Shown: in pieces, positions 33,297-42,430 of the stretch
Numbering within the stretch: the stretch's first letter is position 1
Layout of the letters: every line of letters starts with the position of its first letter
Source of the DNA: an uncultured Lachnospiraceae bacterium
GTDB taxonomy: Bacteria; Bacillota; Clostridia; Lachnospirales; Lachnospiraceae
Direction of reading: 5' to 3'
DNA length: 64,000 nt
Assembly: GCA_946557105.1 (NCBI GenBank)
Contig: CAMNSZ010000007.1
Span: 62,001 to 126,000 of the forward strand
Program-made: the position numbers and the translations under genes
Notes under the pieces: model-generated
Databases searched by the model: none
Told to the model about the DNA's origin: nothing
The model's input: the letters and a program-made list of their open reading frames with translations, nothing else

Positions 33297-34479
33297 TGTC
33301 TTCCTTTCCGGCTTCTGCGTTTTTCCCGGTGACATCCTCCTTCTTAATCTGCTGTAAGTCCTCCTCTTGCAGACGACGAAAACGATTGATTCCTGAAGCC
33401 AATATCAAAATACTGTTTTTTGTAGTGTCAAAAACACCCTCCTCATACATGGTATAAACAATCAACCCTATTGGAACTGCCACTATCATACCGATAACGC
33501 CGCTTAGCTTATATCCTATGTATAGTAAAAACAAAGTAGGTATGGGAGGAACCCCCACCGAATCACCCACAATCTTAGGCTGTATCACCTGTCTGGCCAG
33601 CTGACCCACTCCCCAGATAACCAAAAGACCAATCGCCATCCTATAATCCGCGCTTAATATCTTAATAATTGCCCACGGTACCATAATGGTGCCCGTTCCG
33701 AAAAAGGGTAGAAAATCCAAAAAGGCAATACCGATGGCTATTAGCAATGCATAATCCACCTGCAATATAGTAAATCCTATTACCAAAAGAATATACATCC
33801 ATATCTCTATTTTGAGCTGTGCCTTAAAATAACCGCCCACTGCCCTGACCAGACTCTTTTTCACCAGCTGATACCTTGTCTGCAGCGCTTCGGGCATATG
33901 GCTGCTAAACCACGCATTTATCCCGCTCCTGTCCGCCACAAAAAAATAAGCGGAGAGCAGCGACATAATAATATTAATAATAATGGAGGGCAGCTGCTTT
34001 GCAAAATTTCCTACGGCCGCAATCGTAGGCGTGCCCAGCTCCTTTATAAAGCTTCCCACATAGCTCCCAATCTGCTCCGTAATATTACTGAGAGTAATTT
34101 GTATATTCTGGGGAAGCTTCTGGTAAATTATATTAAAATTATTACCTATTTCGTTAAATTCGGCTTCAATGCCCTCCCACATTTCCGGCAGTGAATTGAC
34201 AAGCCTTATTATTTCCTCCGCCAGCCTCGCGCCCACCAAGTAGAAAAGCAAAACCACAAGACCGATAACTGCAACGATAACGAAAACGCTGCCCGCCTTT
34301 CTCTTCAGCTTTATCTTTTCCTCAAAAAAACGTACCATGGGACTTGCTATCAGCGCAATGATCCAGCCGGCCACAAACGGCAGAAAAAAAATTAGCAGCT
34401 TCGGCATTACAATGATTACCGTCAAAAATATAATCAATGCAATGATAAGATTTACCAATGCTTTCAAATACTTTTTCAT
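33283..34479 (-). CDS. AI-2E family transporter
   Basis: 398 residues from ATG 34479 (GGGGGAG upstream). About eight TM helices with the family pattern: an N-terminal pair, a long soluble segment (about 95-200), then PSIIINIIMSLLSAYFF, IAFLDFLPFFGTGTIMVPW and QPKIVGDSVGVPPIPTLFLL. Members include autoinducer and Na/H exporters and the sporulation protein YtvI; which one applies here is not decided by the sequence. Between engB and truA on the same strand. Confidence 0.85.
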   Translation of the reverse strand: MKKYLKALVNLIIALIIFLTVIIVMPKLLIFFLPFVAGWIIALIASPMVRFFEEKIKLKRKAGSVFVIVAVIGLVVLLFYLVGARLAEEIIRLVNSLPEMWEGIEAEFNEIGNNFNIIYQKLPQNIQITLSNITEQIGSYVGSFIKELGTPTIAAVGNFAKQLPSIIINIIMSLLSAYFFVADRSGINAWFSSHMPEALQTRYQLVKKSLVRAVGGYFKAQLKIEIWMYILLVIGFTILQVDYALLIAIGIAFLDFLPFFGTGTIMVPWAIIKILSADYRMAIGLLVIWGVGQLARQVIQPKIVGDSVGVPPIPTLFLLYIGYKLSGVIGMIVAVPIGLIVYTMYEEGVFDTTKNSILILASGINRFRRLQEEDLQQIKKEDVTGKNAEAGKEDNEKY

Positions 34480-34486
34480 AGGCGCC

Positions 34487-35113
34487 CTACTCCCCCGCGT
34501 CCTGTCTATCGGACTCACTGCCTGTTTTCTCCTCCAATAATCCGTCCAACAGCTCGTAAATTTCCTCGCGCCCCTGCTTCGTGATTGACGAAAAGGGAAT
34601 CACAACGGTATTCCTGTGCACATTCAGAGTCGTCCTGATAAGCTTTACCTGCTTCTGTATCTGGCTGCGGTTAATTTTATCCAGCTTCGTTGCTATAATA
34701 ACGGGCTCATAGCCCTTACTGCAAATCCAGTCGTACATAATGCGATCGTTCTCGGAGGGAACATGGCGTATGTCAACCAATAAAAATACCAGCCTGAGTT
34801 GTCCTGACTTATACAGATAATTCTCTATCATTTTACCCCATTGAGCCTTCACCCTTTCATTTGCTCTGGCGTAACCGTACCCCGGCAAATCTACAAAATA
34901 GAGTGCGTCGTTAATATTATAATAATTGATAGTCTGTGTCTTACCCGGCTGTGAACTTGTCCTCGCCAGCGCTTTACGGTTCATCAAAGCGTTGATCAGT
35001 GATGATTTCCCTACATTGCTTCTGCCCGCAAACGCCACCTGCGGATATATTGTCTGCGGAAGCTTACTGGTAATCCCACAGACCGTTTCCAGACTTACAT
35101 TCTTAATAACCAT
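34487..35113 (-). CDS. engB: Ribosome-biogenesis GTP-binding protein EngB (YsxC/YihA)
   Basis: 208 residues from ATG 35113 (GAGGAG eight bases upstream). G1 GRSNVGKSS, G2 threonine in PGKTQTINYY, G3 DLPGYGYA, G4 TKLDK and G5 SSITKQG are all present. It assists assembly of the large ribosomal subunit. In many Firmicutes it follows clpX and lon; here lon is absent and a long hairpin separates engB from clpX. Confidence 0.95.
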   Translation of the reverse strand: MVIKNVSLETVCGITSKLPQTIYPQVAFAGRSNVGKSSLINALMNRKALARTSSQPGKTQTINYYNINDALYFVDLPGYGYARANERVKAQWGKMIENYLYKSGQLRLVFLLVDIRHVPSENDRIMYDWICSKGYEPVIIATKLDKINRSQIQKQVKLIRTTLNVHRNTVVIPFSSITKQGREEIYELLDGLLEEKTGSESDRQDAGE

Positions 35114-35140
35114 AGCTTTATACTCCTCTGTCAACCGGCA

Positions 35141-35219
35141 AACGGGGCTGCCGCCTTAAGCCTGAGCTCACCGGGCTTTCAAAGCCTGTGATTACTCCGC
35201 TTAGTGCGACAGCCCCGTT
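35141..35219. repeat. Long imperfect palindrome between clpX and engB
   Basis: Outer arms pair over about 21 positions with three mismatches (AACGGGGCTG at 35141-35150 with CAGCCCCGTT at 35210-35219), and a nested GGCTTT/AAAGCC hairpin lies inside. No T run follows. It may be a dispersed intergenic repeat or a transcript-processing element. Confidence 0.6.
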
Positions 35220-35239
35220 ATGCACAAGACGCTGCCGCC

Positions 35240-36511
35240 TTATGTTGCTTTCGCTTCTTTGCCGAATTTATTCCTGTGTATTGTCAACGGCTCACCGTTT
35301 CCCTCCACAGCCCTCTTCGTCACCACGCAAGCCTCGATAGTGTCATCCGAGGGTATCTGATACATGGTATCCATCATAACGTTCTCCATTATGGAACGTA
35401 AGCCTCTTGCTCCTGTTTTTTGGTTAAATGCCCTTTCCGCAATGGCCTCAATCGCATCCTTTTCAAAGGTCAGTTCAACGTCGTCCATGTCAAACAGCTT
35501 CCGATACTGTTTAACCAGAGCGTTCTTCGGCTCCGTCAATATCCTGATTAAAGCATCCTTATCCAGACCCCGCAGCGATACGCAAATAGGCACGCGACCT
35601 ACAAACTCAGGAATCAAACCAAACTTTACCAAATCCTGCGGCGTAACCTCCTGCAAAAGATCCGAAAGCTCCTTAACCGATTTTTGGGAAACCTCTGTGT
35701 TAAAGCCTATGGATTTACGGTCAAGCCTTGTCTCCACAATTTTATCCAAGCCGTCAAAGGCCCCTCCGCAGATAAACAAAATATTGGAGGTATCAATTTG
35801 AATCAGCTCCTGATGCGGATGCTTCCTGCCTCCTTGAGGCGGCACGCTGGCTACCGTACCCTCCACAATCTTAAGAAGCGCCTGCTGTACGCCTTCGCCC
35901 GATACGTCTCTGGTAATGGATACATTTTCGCTCTTCTTAGTAATTTTATCAATCTCGTCAATATAAATAATGCCGTACTGAGCACGCTCCACGTCATAAT
36001 CTGCAGCCTGAATCAGCTTAAGCAGAATATTCTCCACATCCTCACCCACATAGCCCGCCTCGGTAAGGGTCGTAGCGTCTGCTATGGCAAACGGAACGTT
36101 AATGATTTTTGCCAAAGTCTGAGCTAAATAGGTCTTGCCGGAACCGGTAGGACCTACCATAATAATATTACTTTTTTGCAGCTCAACCTCATCCAAATCC
36201 TTGGGCGCGGTCACTCTCTTGTAATGATTGTATACCGACACTGAAAGCACTTTTTTTGCTTCCTCCTGTCCGATAACATACTCATCCAGAAAGCTCTTGA
36301 TTTCCTTGGGCTTTAAGAGATTTATCTCCGGATGCTCCGTAGCCTGCACCTCGTCATCCTCGAACTCCTCCTCCAAAATATCGGCACAGATATCTACGCA
36401 CTCGTCGCAGATATATACTCCCGCCGGTCCTGCAATCAGCTTGCGCACCTGACTTTGTGCCTTATTACAAAAAGAACATCTAATGTCATTGTCGGAATTT
36501 TTTCCTGCCAT
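35240..36511 (-). CDS. clpX: ATP-dependent unfoldase ClpX
   Basis: 423 residues. An N-terminal C4 zinc-binding domain (CSFCNK and [10 protein letters not shown], about 12-40) is followed by the AAA+ core with Walker A GPTGSGKT, Walker [11 protein letters not shown] and the pore/ClpP-docking segments ([13 protein letters not shown] GYVGEDVEN). It delivers tagged proteins to ClpP. Directly downstream of clpP (15 bp) on the same strand. Confidence 0.97.
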   Translation of the reverse strand: MAGKNSDNDIRCSFCNKAQSQVRKLIAGPAGVYICDECVDICADILEEEFEDDEVQATEHPEINLLKPKEIKSFLDEYVIGQEEAKKVLSVSVYNHYKRVTAPKDLDEVELQKSNIIMVGPTGSGKTYLAQTLAKIINVPFAIADATTLTEAGYVGEDVENILLKLIQAADYDVERAQYGIIYIDEIDKITKKSENVSITRDVSGEGVQQALLKIVEGTVASVPPQGGRKHPHQELIQIDTSNILFICGGAFDGLDKIVETRLDRKSIGFNTEVSQKSVKELSDLLQEVTPQDLVKFGLIPEFVGRVPICVSLRGLDKDALIRILTEPKNALVKQYRKLFDMDDVELTFEKDAIEAIAERAFNQKTGARGLRSIMENVMMDTMYQIPSDDTIEACVVTKRAVEGNGEPLTIHRNKFGKEAKAT

Positions 36512-36526
36512 CCGTTTACTCCTTAA

Positions 36527-37120
36527 TTATTTATTCACATCATGGAAGGTAATTACCTTATCAATCAGCCCGTACTCACAAGCTTCCTCTGCGCTTTTCC
36601 AATTATCGCGCTCGGTATCCGCGCAGACCGTCTCATAATCCCTGCCTGTATTCTCGGCGAGCATGCGGTTTAATTTTTCCTTTGTTCTTAAAATATGCTT
36701 TGCCGCAATTTCAATCTCGGTAGCCTGACCCTGCGTTCCCCCCAGAGGCTGATGAATCATTATCTCCGCGTTAGGCAGCGCAAATCTCTTGCCCTTTGCG
36801 CCTCCCGCAAGAAGAAACGCCCCCATGCTTGCCGCCATACCGATGCATACTGTTGAGACGTCACACTTGATATATCGCATGGTATCATAGATTGCCATAC
36901 CTGCAGTAACACTGCCGCCGGGGCTGTTAATGTACAGATGGATATCCTTCTCGGGATCCTCCGCCTCCAGAAAAAGTAACTGTGCAACCACGATGCTCGC
37001 ACTGGTCTCATTTACTTCCTCTCCCAAAAAAATGATTCTGTCTTTTAAAAGTCTTGAATAAATATCGTAGGATCTTTCACCCTTGCTTGTTTGTTCAATG
37101 ACATAAGGTACTAAGCTCAT
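36527..37120 (-). CDS. clpP: ATP-dependent Clp protease proteolytic subunit ClpP
   Basis: 197 residues from ATG 37120. The serine-protease triad is visible: Ser in GMAASMG, His in IHQPLGG and Asp in TERDNWKS. Oligomerisation and pocket motifs ([11 protein letters not shown]) are intact. Forms the tetradecameric chamber used by ClpX. It lies between tig and clpX. A short N-terminal extension to 37153 is open but unlikely. Confidence 0.97.
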   Translation of the reverse strand: MSLVPYVIEQTSKGERSYDIYSRLLKDRIIFLGEEVNETSASIVVAQLLFLEAEDPEKDIHLYINSPGGSVTAGMAIYDTMRYIKCDVSTVCIGMAASMGAFLLAGGAKGKRFALPNAEIMIHQPLGGTQGQATEIEIAAKHILRTKEKLNRMLAENTGRDYETVCADTERDNWKSAEEACEYGLIDKVITFHDVNK

Positions 37121-37232
37121 TTCATAACCCTGCCTTTCCATAGCATGTTCCAATATTTTCTTATAGCATATCCTACCTACATAGCTTTTTCAACGAAAAA
37201 ACCTTTTTTTAATAAATTTTTAATTATAGACA

Positions 37233-37271
37233 GACGAAAGTTGTACCCATATTTTAGGTACAACTTCTGTC
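37233..37271 (-). terminator. Hairpin between tig and clpP
   Basis: Perfect 9-bp arms AGTTGTACC (37239-37247) and GGTACAACT (37257-37265), extended by GAC/GTC outside. On the minus strand TTTCGTCTGTC follows, a weak T run, so partial termination between tig and clpP is likely. Confidence 0.5.
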
Positions 37272-37297
37272 ATTTATCCATCCATTTTCCAAATGGA

Positions 37298-38641
37298 TTA
37301 TGCTTCCTCCGCAGTCTCTTCCTCAGCCTTTTCCTTCTTGGTCTTCTTCGCTGCCTTTGTCTCCTTGGCATTTTCCACTACGAAAGCAACCGCTTTTTTA
37401 ATGCAGACATCCTGCATAACCTGCTTCCTGCCGTTTTCGCCCAAAAGCTCCTTCACCTTATCGGCTTCCATCTGATAAGCCTCTGCCATAACCTTTACTT
37501 CCTCTTCAAATTCTTCTTCGGAAGCCTCTATTTTCTCGGCAGCCACCACCGCCTCCATAACCAGACGGGATTGAATTCTCTTAAGCGCCTGCGGCTTAAC
37601 CTGATCCAACAGGGCGGCGGGCGTCAATCCCGTAAACTGCATATATTGCTCCATGGAAAGCCCCTGCGCCTGCATTCTCTGGGCAAATTCCTCCACCATC
37701 TGCCTCTGCTGGGTTTCCAACATAGCATCGGGAATCTCCATTTTTGCGTCCTCGACAATAGCGTCAATCACTGCGTCTTCCTTGAGATTCTTTGCTTCGG
37801 TTTCCTTCTTTTGCGTCAGCTTCTTCTTTACGTCCTCCTTATACTCTGCCAGAGTATCGAACTCGGACACTTCGCTTGCAAACTCGTCGTCAAGCTCGGG
37901 AAGCAGTTTCTCTTTAATCTCCTTCACCGTACATTTAAACACTGCCGGCTTTCCTGCAAGCTCGCTCGCCTGATAATCCTCGGGGAAGGTTACGTTAACA
38001 TCCGTCTCTTCATTTAATTTAGCGCCGATAAGCGCCTCCTCAAAGCCGGGGATAAATGCGCCGGAGCCTATGGTAAGAGGGTAATTTTCACCCTTTCCGC
38101 CCTCAAAGGCGGCTCCATCTACAAAGCCTTCAAAATCAATAACGGTCATGTCGCCGTCCGCTACCGCTCTGTCCTCGACGGTAACGGTTCTGGCATTGCT
38201 CTCTCTCTCCCTGTCAACCTCGGCGTCAACCTCGGCATCGGTAATTTCTACCTCCACCTTTTCTATCTTCACACCCTTATACTTGCCAAGAGTTACCTCC
38301 GGCTTGAGCGCCACCTCCGCGGTAAAGATAAAGGGCTTGCCTGCCTCGATCTGCGTCACGTCAATCTTAGGGGAAGACACGATATCCTCGGTGCACTCCT
38401 CCAATGCTTTCTCATATGCCTCAGGAATCAGGGCATTTGCCGCATCCTCATAAAAAACTTCCTTGCCGTACATCTGTTCAATCATCTTACGGGGAACCTT
38501 ACCCTTGCGGAAGCCGGGAATGCTGATTTTGTTTTTGTTTTTCTGGTATGCGCCCTCGATTGCCTTGTCCAACTCCTCAGCAGGCACCTCGATAGTCAGC
38601 TTTGCCATGTTTTTCTCTAACTTTTCTACCTGTAAACTCAT
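37298..38641 (-). CDS. tig: Trigger factor (ribosome-associated chaperone and prolyl isomerase)
   Basis: 447 residues. The ribosome-binding signature GFRKGKVPRKMIE lies in the N-terminal domain, the FKBP-type PPIase domain follows (about 155-245, with ADGDMTVIDFEGFVDG), and the helical C-terminal chaperone domain ends in an acidic/Lys-rich tail. It folds nascent chains at the ribosome exit. The gene heads a transcript with clpP and clpX, with a clear promoter upstream. Confidence 0.96.
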   Translation of the reverse strand: MSLQVEKLEKNMAKLTIEVPAEELDKAIEGAYQKNKNKISIPGFRKGKVPRKMIEQMYGKEVFYEDAANALIPEAYEKALEECTEDIVSSPKIDVTQIEAGKPFIFTAEVALKPEVTLGKYKGVKIEKVEVEITDAEVDAEVDRERESNARTVTVEDRAVADGDMTVIDFEGFVDGAAFEGGKGENYPLTIGSGAFIPGFEEALIGAKLNEETDVNVTFPEDYQASELAGKPAVFKCTVKEIKEKLLPELDDEFASEVSEFDTLAEYKEDVKKKLTQKKETEAKNLKEDAVIDAIVEDAKMEIPDAMLETQQRQMVEEFAQRMQAQGLSMEQYMQFTGLTPAALLDQVKPQALKRIQSRLVMEAVVAAEKIEASEEEFEEEVKVMAEAYQMEADKVKELLGENGRKQVMQDVCIKKAVAFVVENAKETKAAKKTKKEKAEEETAEEA

Positions 38642-38731
38642 TGTTACATTTCCTCCTTCAATTACCCTGTGCCAAATCTATATAAGCTGTCCTGAAACAT
38701 ATAAACAGAACACAGTCACAGTCATTCTACG

Positions 38732-38760
38732 ATTATATCATACTGTTTAAAAAAAAACAA
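38732..38760 (-). promoter_or_regulatory. tig promoter
   Basis: -35 TTGTTT (38760-38755), 17-bp spacer, perfect -10 TATAAT (38737-38732), about 90 bp before the tig start, which has GAAGGAGG as ribosome binding site. Confidence 0.7.
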
Positions 38761-38767
38761 TATTTTC

Positions 38768-40087
38768 TTATATATGCGTGGCGATTATCACCACCCTGTC
38801 TCCAGCCTTTTTCCTTATATATCCCTCCGCATGCCGTCTGGTTTCGGCGTCCATTCCCGTAAAGGGCTCGTCCAGAAGAATACACGCCGCGTCAGCTTCC
38901 ATGGCGCGCACCAGCGCTACCCTTCGCTTCATGCCGCCGCTTAACTGACTACAGAGCTTTGTAATATCCTCCGGCTCCAAAAGCTGTAGCAACGCCGCCT
39001 TTGCCTTCCTTCTGTCTCCCAGTACCAGCTCTACATTTAAAAGCGCGCTGTACTCCTCGCATAACCGCTCCTCCTGAAATACCATGCCGAAGGACGTCCT
39101 TGCCTTGAGCTCCCCACTGTCAAACGGCTCCAGACCACACAAAATACGAAGCAATGTTGACTTACCCCCTCCGGATCTCCATGTGAGATAGTAGATATTC
39201 CCCGGCTCATAATCTGCGTTGAAGCTCTTAAGCACCTGCCTGTCCTTGTAAGATTTACACAGATTACGGCAAATAATCTCTCTTTCACCGTTTTTTTTGC
39301 CTACTGCTTTGCACGCCGGCTCCCATCCAAAAAATTTACCCACAAAGTACATAATCACTTTTTCAAAGCCGACGCTTAAAAGAATCGTCACCGCCGTCCA
39401 GACAAACACCCCCGCCGTGTCCAGATAAATTTTGGACATATAGAGCCTTTCTCCCACGGAATAATCCGGCGTACCAATCACCTCCGCCGCCACCCCTGAC
39501 TTCCAGCACATTCCCAGAGAAATATTCAGCCCTGTATACAGAAACGGTTTTAACGCCGGGCGATAAATATAGAAAAGGCGGTTCCAAAGGGGCAGCCTGA
39601 ACACCTGCGCCATCTCAAGCAGAGAACGAGGGGTGTTTTCCAAGCCCGCCAGCACATTTATATAAATATGAGGAACCACCACCAGAAAGCAAATTGCAGA
39701 GGATAAAAACGACGCTCCCCACCAAATCAAGAGCAGCACCGTAAAGGAAACCACCGGTATTGCCTTTAACAGACTTATCAGCGGTGAAAGCAGCTCCCTG
39801 ACAAACAAAAAGCGAAAGCTCAACACTGCCAACAGCGCCGCCGCGGCAGCTCCCGCCAGAAATCCCATACCGATTCGTAAAAGGCTCATTCCCACCGTCT
39901 GCCAAAAGCCGGTTCGCATCATTCGTTCCGGCAAGGCTAAAAGCGCCTCCAAGGGTGTAACCAACAGAATATCATTGTGTACAGCCATTGCAAGCAGCTG
40001 CCACACTGACATCCATATAAGGATAATGCCCACTCTGCGGAAAATATTCCCTTTATCTTGCTTCTTTTCCTTATCAGGGAGGCCCAT
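38768..40087 (-). CDS. Fused ABC permease-ATPase of the nitrate/sulfonate/taurine type
   Basis: 439 residues in one frame. Residues about 1-265 form a SsuC/TauC-like permease: six TM helices, with the EAA-type loop ...SLLEMAQVFRLPLWNRLFYIYRPALKP... in the middle. Residues about 270-439 form a SsuB-like ATPase with SGGGKST, Q-loop MVFQEERL, signature LSGGMKRR, Walker B CILLDEPFTGMD and H-loop IATH, ending directly after the H-loop. The Walker A reads WRSGGGKST, lacking its first Gly. In the usual systems these are two genes. The substrate-binding protein gene lies 39 bp upstream. The ATPase half is short but has all key motifs. Confidence 0.88.
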   Translation of the reverse strand: MGLPDKEKKQDKGNIFRRVGIILIWMSVWQLLAMAVHNDILLVTPLEALLALPERMMRTGFWQTVGMSLLRIGMGFLAGAAAAALLAVLSFRFLFVRELLSPLISLLKAIPVVSFTVLLLIWWGASFLSSAICFLVVVPHIYINVLAGLENTPRSLLEMAQVFRLPLWNRLFYIYRPALKPFLYTGLNISLGMCWKSGVAAEVIGTPDYSVGERLYMSKIYLDTAGVFVWTAVTILLSVGFEKVIMYFVGKFFGWEPACKAVGKKNGEREIICRNLCKSYKDRQVLKSFNADYEPGNIYYLTWRSGGGKSTLLRILCGLEPFDSGELKARTSFGMVFQEERLCEEYSALLNVELVLGDRRKAKAALLQLLEPEDITKLCSQLSGGMKRRVALVRAMEADAACILLDEPFTGMDAETRRHAEGYIRKKAGDRVVIIATHI

Positions 40088-40126
40088 GACACGCTCCTTT
40101 CATCCAAACACCCGGGTTCATACAGG

Positions 40127-41143
40127 TTATTCTGGCAATAGGTAATAGAAATCTTCCTCCGGCGCCGCACCGCCAACCGACTGCGGGGACTGTTCAAATA
40201 ATACCTGCAGATATCCCGATAACGCCTGCTTCATTTCCTCTCCTGTAATACAGGTAATATTACATTCCGGAATTGCCTTTTGTGCAATCGCCTCCGTATC
40301 CACGATTCCTGCCTTCACGCAGAGCTCGGCCCCTTTTTTTGTATCCTCGTTAACAGCTTTTACGCTTTCTGCGTGTTCCGCAAGGAAATCCTTTACTGCC
40401 TCTTCGTGCAGCTCCAAAAAATCCCTGCGCACCACCGTTACTCCCGTTACAAGACCGCTTTTCTTTCCTCCCTGCGCCTTGTTCCATTCCTCATTCATGG
40501 AAAGCACTATTGACAGCTCTTCATTCCGTGCGCATGCCGCAGTCGCAAAGGGCTGTGGAAGCAATCCCACCGCGTCAGGCTCCATGGCCGCAAGCGCCGC
40601 TGCCTCCGCCGCCTCGGACTTATATTCTAAAACGCATTCTTCCGGTTCCATATCGTTTTCTTTTAAAAGATATTGCAGAACATAATCCGGCGTGGTTCCC
40701 TTGCCTGTCAAATATATTTTTTTTCCCGACAAATCGTTAAAGCTTTTGATTTCTGTGTTCCCCGACACCATATAAAGCACGCCCAAGGTATTAATATCAA
40801 TAACGCAGACGCCGCCATCCGTCTTGTTATAGAGTATACTCGCCATATTGGCCGGAATCAATGCAATGTCAAGCTCTCCCTTTACCATTAATGCAAAAAG
40901 CTCGTCCGCCGCCGCTGCCATTTGAAAATCAAATTTGCTCGAGGTATAGTTTTCCTCTGATTTTTCCATCATAAAAAGTAGGCCCATTGACGTTGGACCC
41001 TTCAAGGCTCCTATCCTGATATTTCCCTGAACGGCAGACTCGCCGCCTTTAGCGCCCTGTCTGCCAAGAATTATGAACAATACGCATATAAGGGCTGCTC
41101 CAAAAATTAATACTATAATTTTTTTTGTTTTTTTCATCCACAT
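40127..41143 (-). CDS. ABC substrate-binding protein (NMT1/SsuA-like), membrane-anchored
   Basis: 338 residues with an N-terminal TM/signal (about 8-26); the Cys in ALICVL is not in a good lipobox. The mature part has the two-lobed periplasmic-binding fold of the NMT1/SsuA group: IRIGALKGPTSMGLLF, GELDIALIPANMASILY, DLSGKKIYLTGKGTTPDYVL. It would hand a small organic substrate (sulfonate, pyrimidine precursor or similar) to the fused permease-ATPase encoded just downstream. Substrate identity cannot be read from the sequence. GGGAGA precedes the ATG. Confidence 0.85.
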   Translation of the reverse strand: MWMKKTKKIIVLIFGAALICVLFIILGRQGAKGGESAVQGNIRIGALKGPTSMGLLFMMEKSEENYTSSKFDFQMAAAADELFALMVKGELDIALIPANMASILYNKTDGGVCVIDINTLGVLYMVSGNTEIKSFNDLSGKKIYLTGKGTTPDYVLQYLLKENDMEPEECVLEYKSEAAEAAALAAMEPDAVGLLPQPFATAACARNEELSIVLSMNEEWNKAQGGKKSGLVTGVTVVRRDFLELHEEAVKDFLAEHAESVKAVNEDTKKGAELCVKAGIVDTEAIAQKAIPECNITCITGEEMKQALSGYLQVLFEQSPQSVGGAAPEEDFYYLLPE

Positions 41144-41245
41144 AATTCATCTCCCATAGGGGAATCGGTTTCACTAAGGTATTAAGCATATCACAAAATT
41201 GAAAAACTTACCATAATATTTTTATTTTCCCCGCTAATACTATTA

Positions 41246-41329
41246 TCAAGATAAGTGATAGCAAACACTCCTAAAAAAAGCGAAAAGCTATTTTCAGGTA
41301 AGTGTATGTTGCACTTATCTTGAAAATAG
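41246..41329. repeat. Three-arm repeat upstream of the SASP gene
   Basis: Arm A TCAAGATAAGTG (41246-41257) and arm B (41288-41304, ending GGTAAGTG) are near direct repeats; arm C (41312-41329, starting CACTTATCTTGA) is complementary to both. A:C and B:C pairing are mutually exclusive. On the minus strand the B:C hairpin is followed by T-rich sequence. Confidence 0.55.
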
Positions 41330-41366
41330 AGAAGGTAAATCAGAAATGTTTTGGAGGTGAAAAAGA

Positions 41367-41564
41367 ATGGCAAGCAGAAGTAATAGAGTAGAAGTTCCTG
41401 AAGCTAAGGCAGCAATGGATCGTTTTAAGACTGAGGTTGCATCCGAGCTGGGTGTAAACTTAAAGGAGGGCTACAACGGTGACTTGACCTCTAAGGAGGC
41501 AGGCTCCATCGGTGGTGAAATGGTTCGTCGTATGATTAAGAAGCAGGAAGAGCAGATGAAATAA
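41367..41564 (+). CDS. Alpha/beta-type small acid-soluble spore protein
   Basis: 65 residues, the family's usual length. The GPR protease site region TEVASELGVNL and the conserved C-terminal GDLTSKEAGSIGGEMVRRM are present. It coats spore DNA and changes it to an A-like form, protecting against UV. GGAGG lies upstream of ATG 41367, and a strong terminator follows. Expression is presumably sigma-G dependent, but I could not identify a clear sigma-G promoter. Its presence indicates an endospore-forming host. Confidence 0.95.
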   Translation: MASRSNRVEVPEAKAAMDRFKTEVASELGVNLKEGYNGDLTSKEAGSIGGEMVRRMIKKQEEQMK

Positions 41565-41575
41565 CATGCTTAAAT

Positions 41576-41613
41576 AAAAAGGCCGGGGTGCATAATACGC
41601 CCCGGTCTTTTTT
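41576..41613 (+). terminator. Intrinsic terminator of the SASP gene
   Basis: GC-rich 10-bp stem (GGCCGGGGTG at 41581-41590 with CGCCCCGGTC at 41598-41607, two G-U pairs) followed by six T. The A run on the left allows it to work for the convergent transcript as well. Confidence 0.88.
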
Positions 41614-41664
41614 GCCTGTGCTTCCTATCTCACTGCCAGACAATAATACATGATCAATTGCTAT

Positions 41665-42318
41665 TTACTCACCAAAAACTGCCTTGTAATCTGCCTGAAA
41701 CTTGGCGATACCTGCGTCAGTCAAAGGATGCTTTGTCATCTGCTCGATAACGGAATAAGGAACCGTTGCAATATCCGCCCCTGCCAAAGCACAGTCGGTT
41801 ACATGGATAGGGTTACGAACGCTTGCAGCGATAATCTGAGTATCTAAATCGGTTGCGGCAAAAATATCGGCAATTTCACGAATCAGGTCTACGCCCCTCT
41901 GACTGATATCGTCTAAACGTCCAAGGAAAGGAGATACATAAGTAGCGCCTGCACGCGCAGCCAAAAGCGCCTGATTAGCGCTGAAAATCAAGGTTACATT
42001 TGTCTTGATGCCCTCGGCAGTAAGCGCCTTACAAGCCTTAAGCCCCTCAACGGTCATAGGGATTTTAACTACCATGTTAGGATGGATTTTTGCAATTTCC
42101 CTGCCCTCTTTAATCATACCCTCAGCGTCTACCGTAGTAGCCTTTACCTCTCCGCTGATAGGTCCGTCAACGATGGATGCGATCTCGGCGATAACCTCCT
42201 CAAATACTCTTCCTTCCTTTGCAATCAAGGACGGGTTGGTCGTAACACCACAGATAACTCCCATATCATTTGCCTTCTTAATGTCTTCTACCTTAGCGGT
42301 ATCAATGAAAAAACGCAT
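41665..42318 (-). CDS. Fructose-6-phosphate aldolase / small transaldolase
   Basis: 217 residues, the length of the FSA/TalC subfamily. [26 protein letters not shown], the Schiff-base lysine in NMVVKIPMT and [15 protein letters not shown] are all present. It either transfers a dihydroxyacetone unit in the pentose-phosphate pathway or cleaves fructose-6-phosphate; the two activities cannot be told apart with certainty by eye. It stands alone. Confidence 0.92.
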   Translation of the reverse strand: MRFFIDTAKVEDIKKANDMGVICGVTTNPSLIAKEGRVFEEVIAEIASIVDGPISGEVKATTVDAEGMIKEGREIAKIHPNMVVKIPMTVEGLKACKALTAEGIKTNVTLIFSANQALLAARAGATYVSPFLGRLDDISQRGVDLIREIADIFAATDLDTQIIAASVRNPIHVTDCALAGADIATVPYSVIEQMTKHPLTDAGIAKFQADYKAVFGE

Positions 42319-42430
42319 AACCTATTCTCCTTCTTGTATTTATGTATTTATAGATGGTTTCGGAAGCCCGTTCCGAATATCTACAGCTATAATAAGTATA
42401 ATCAATTACGGCAAAAACAGCAAGTAGTTT

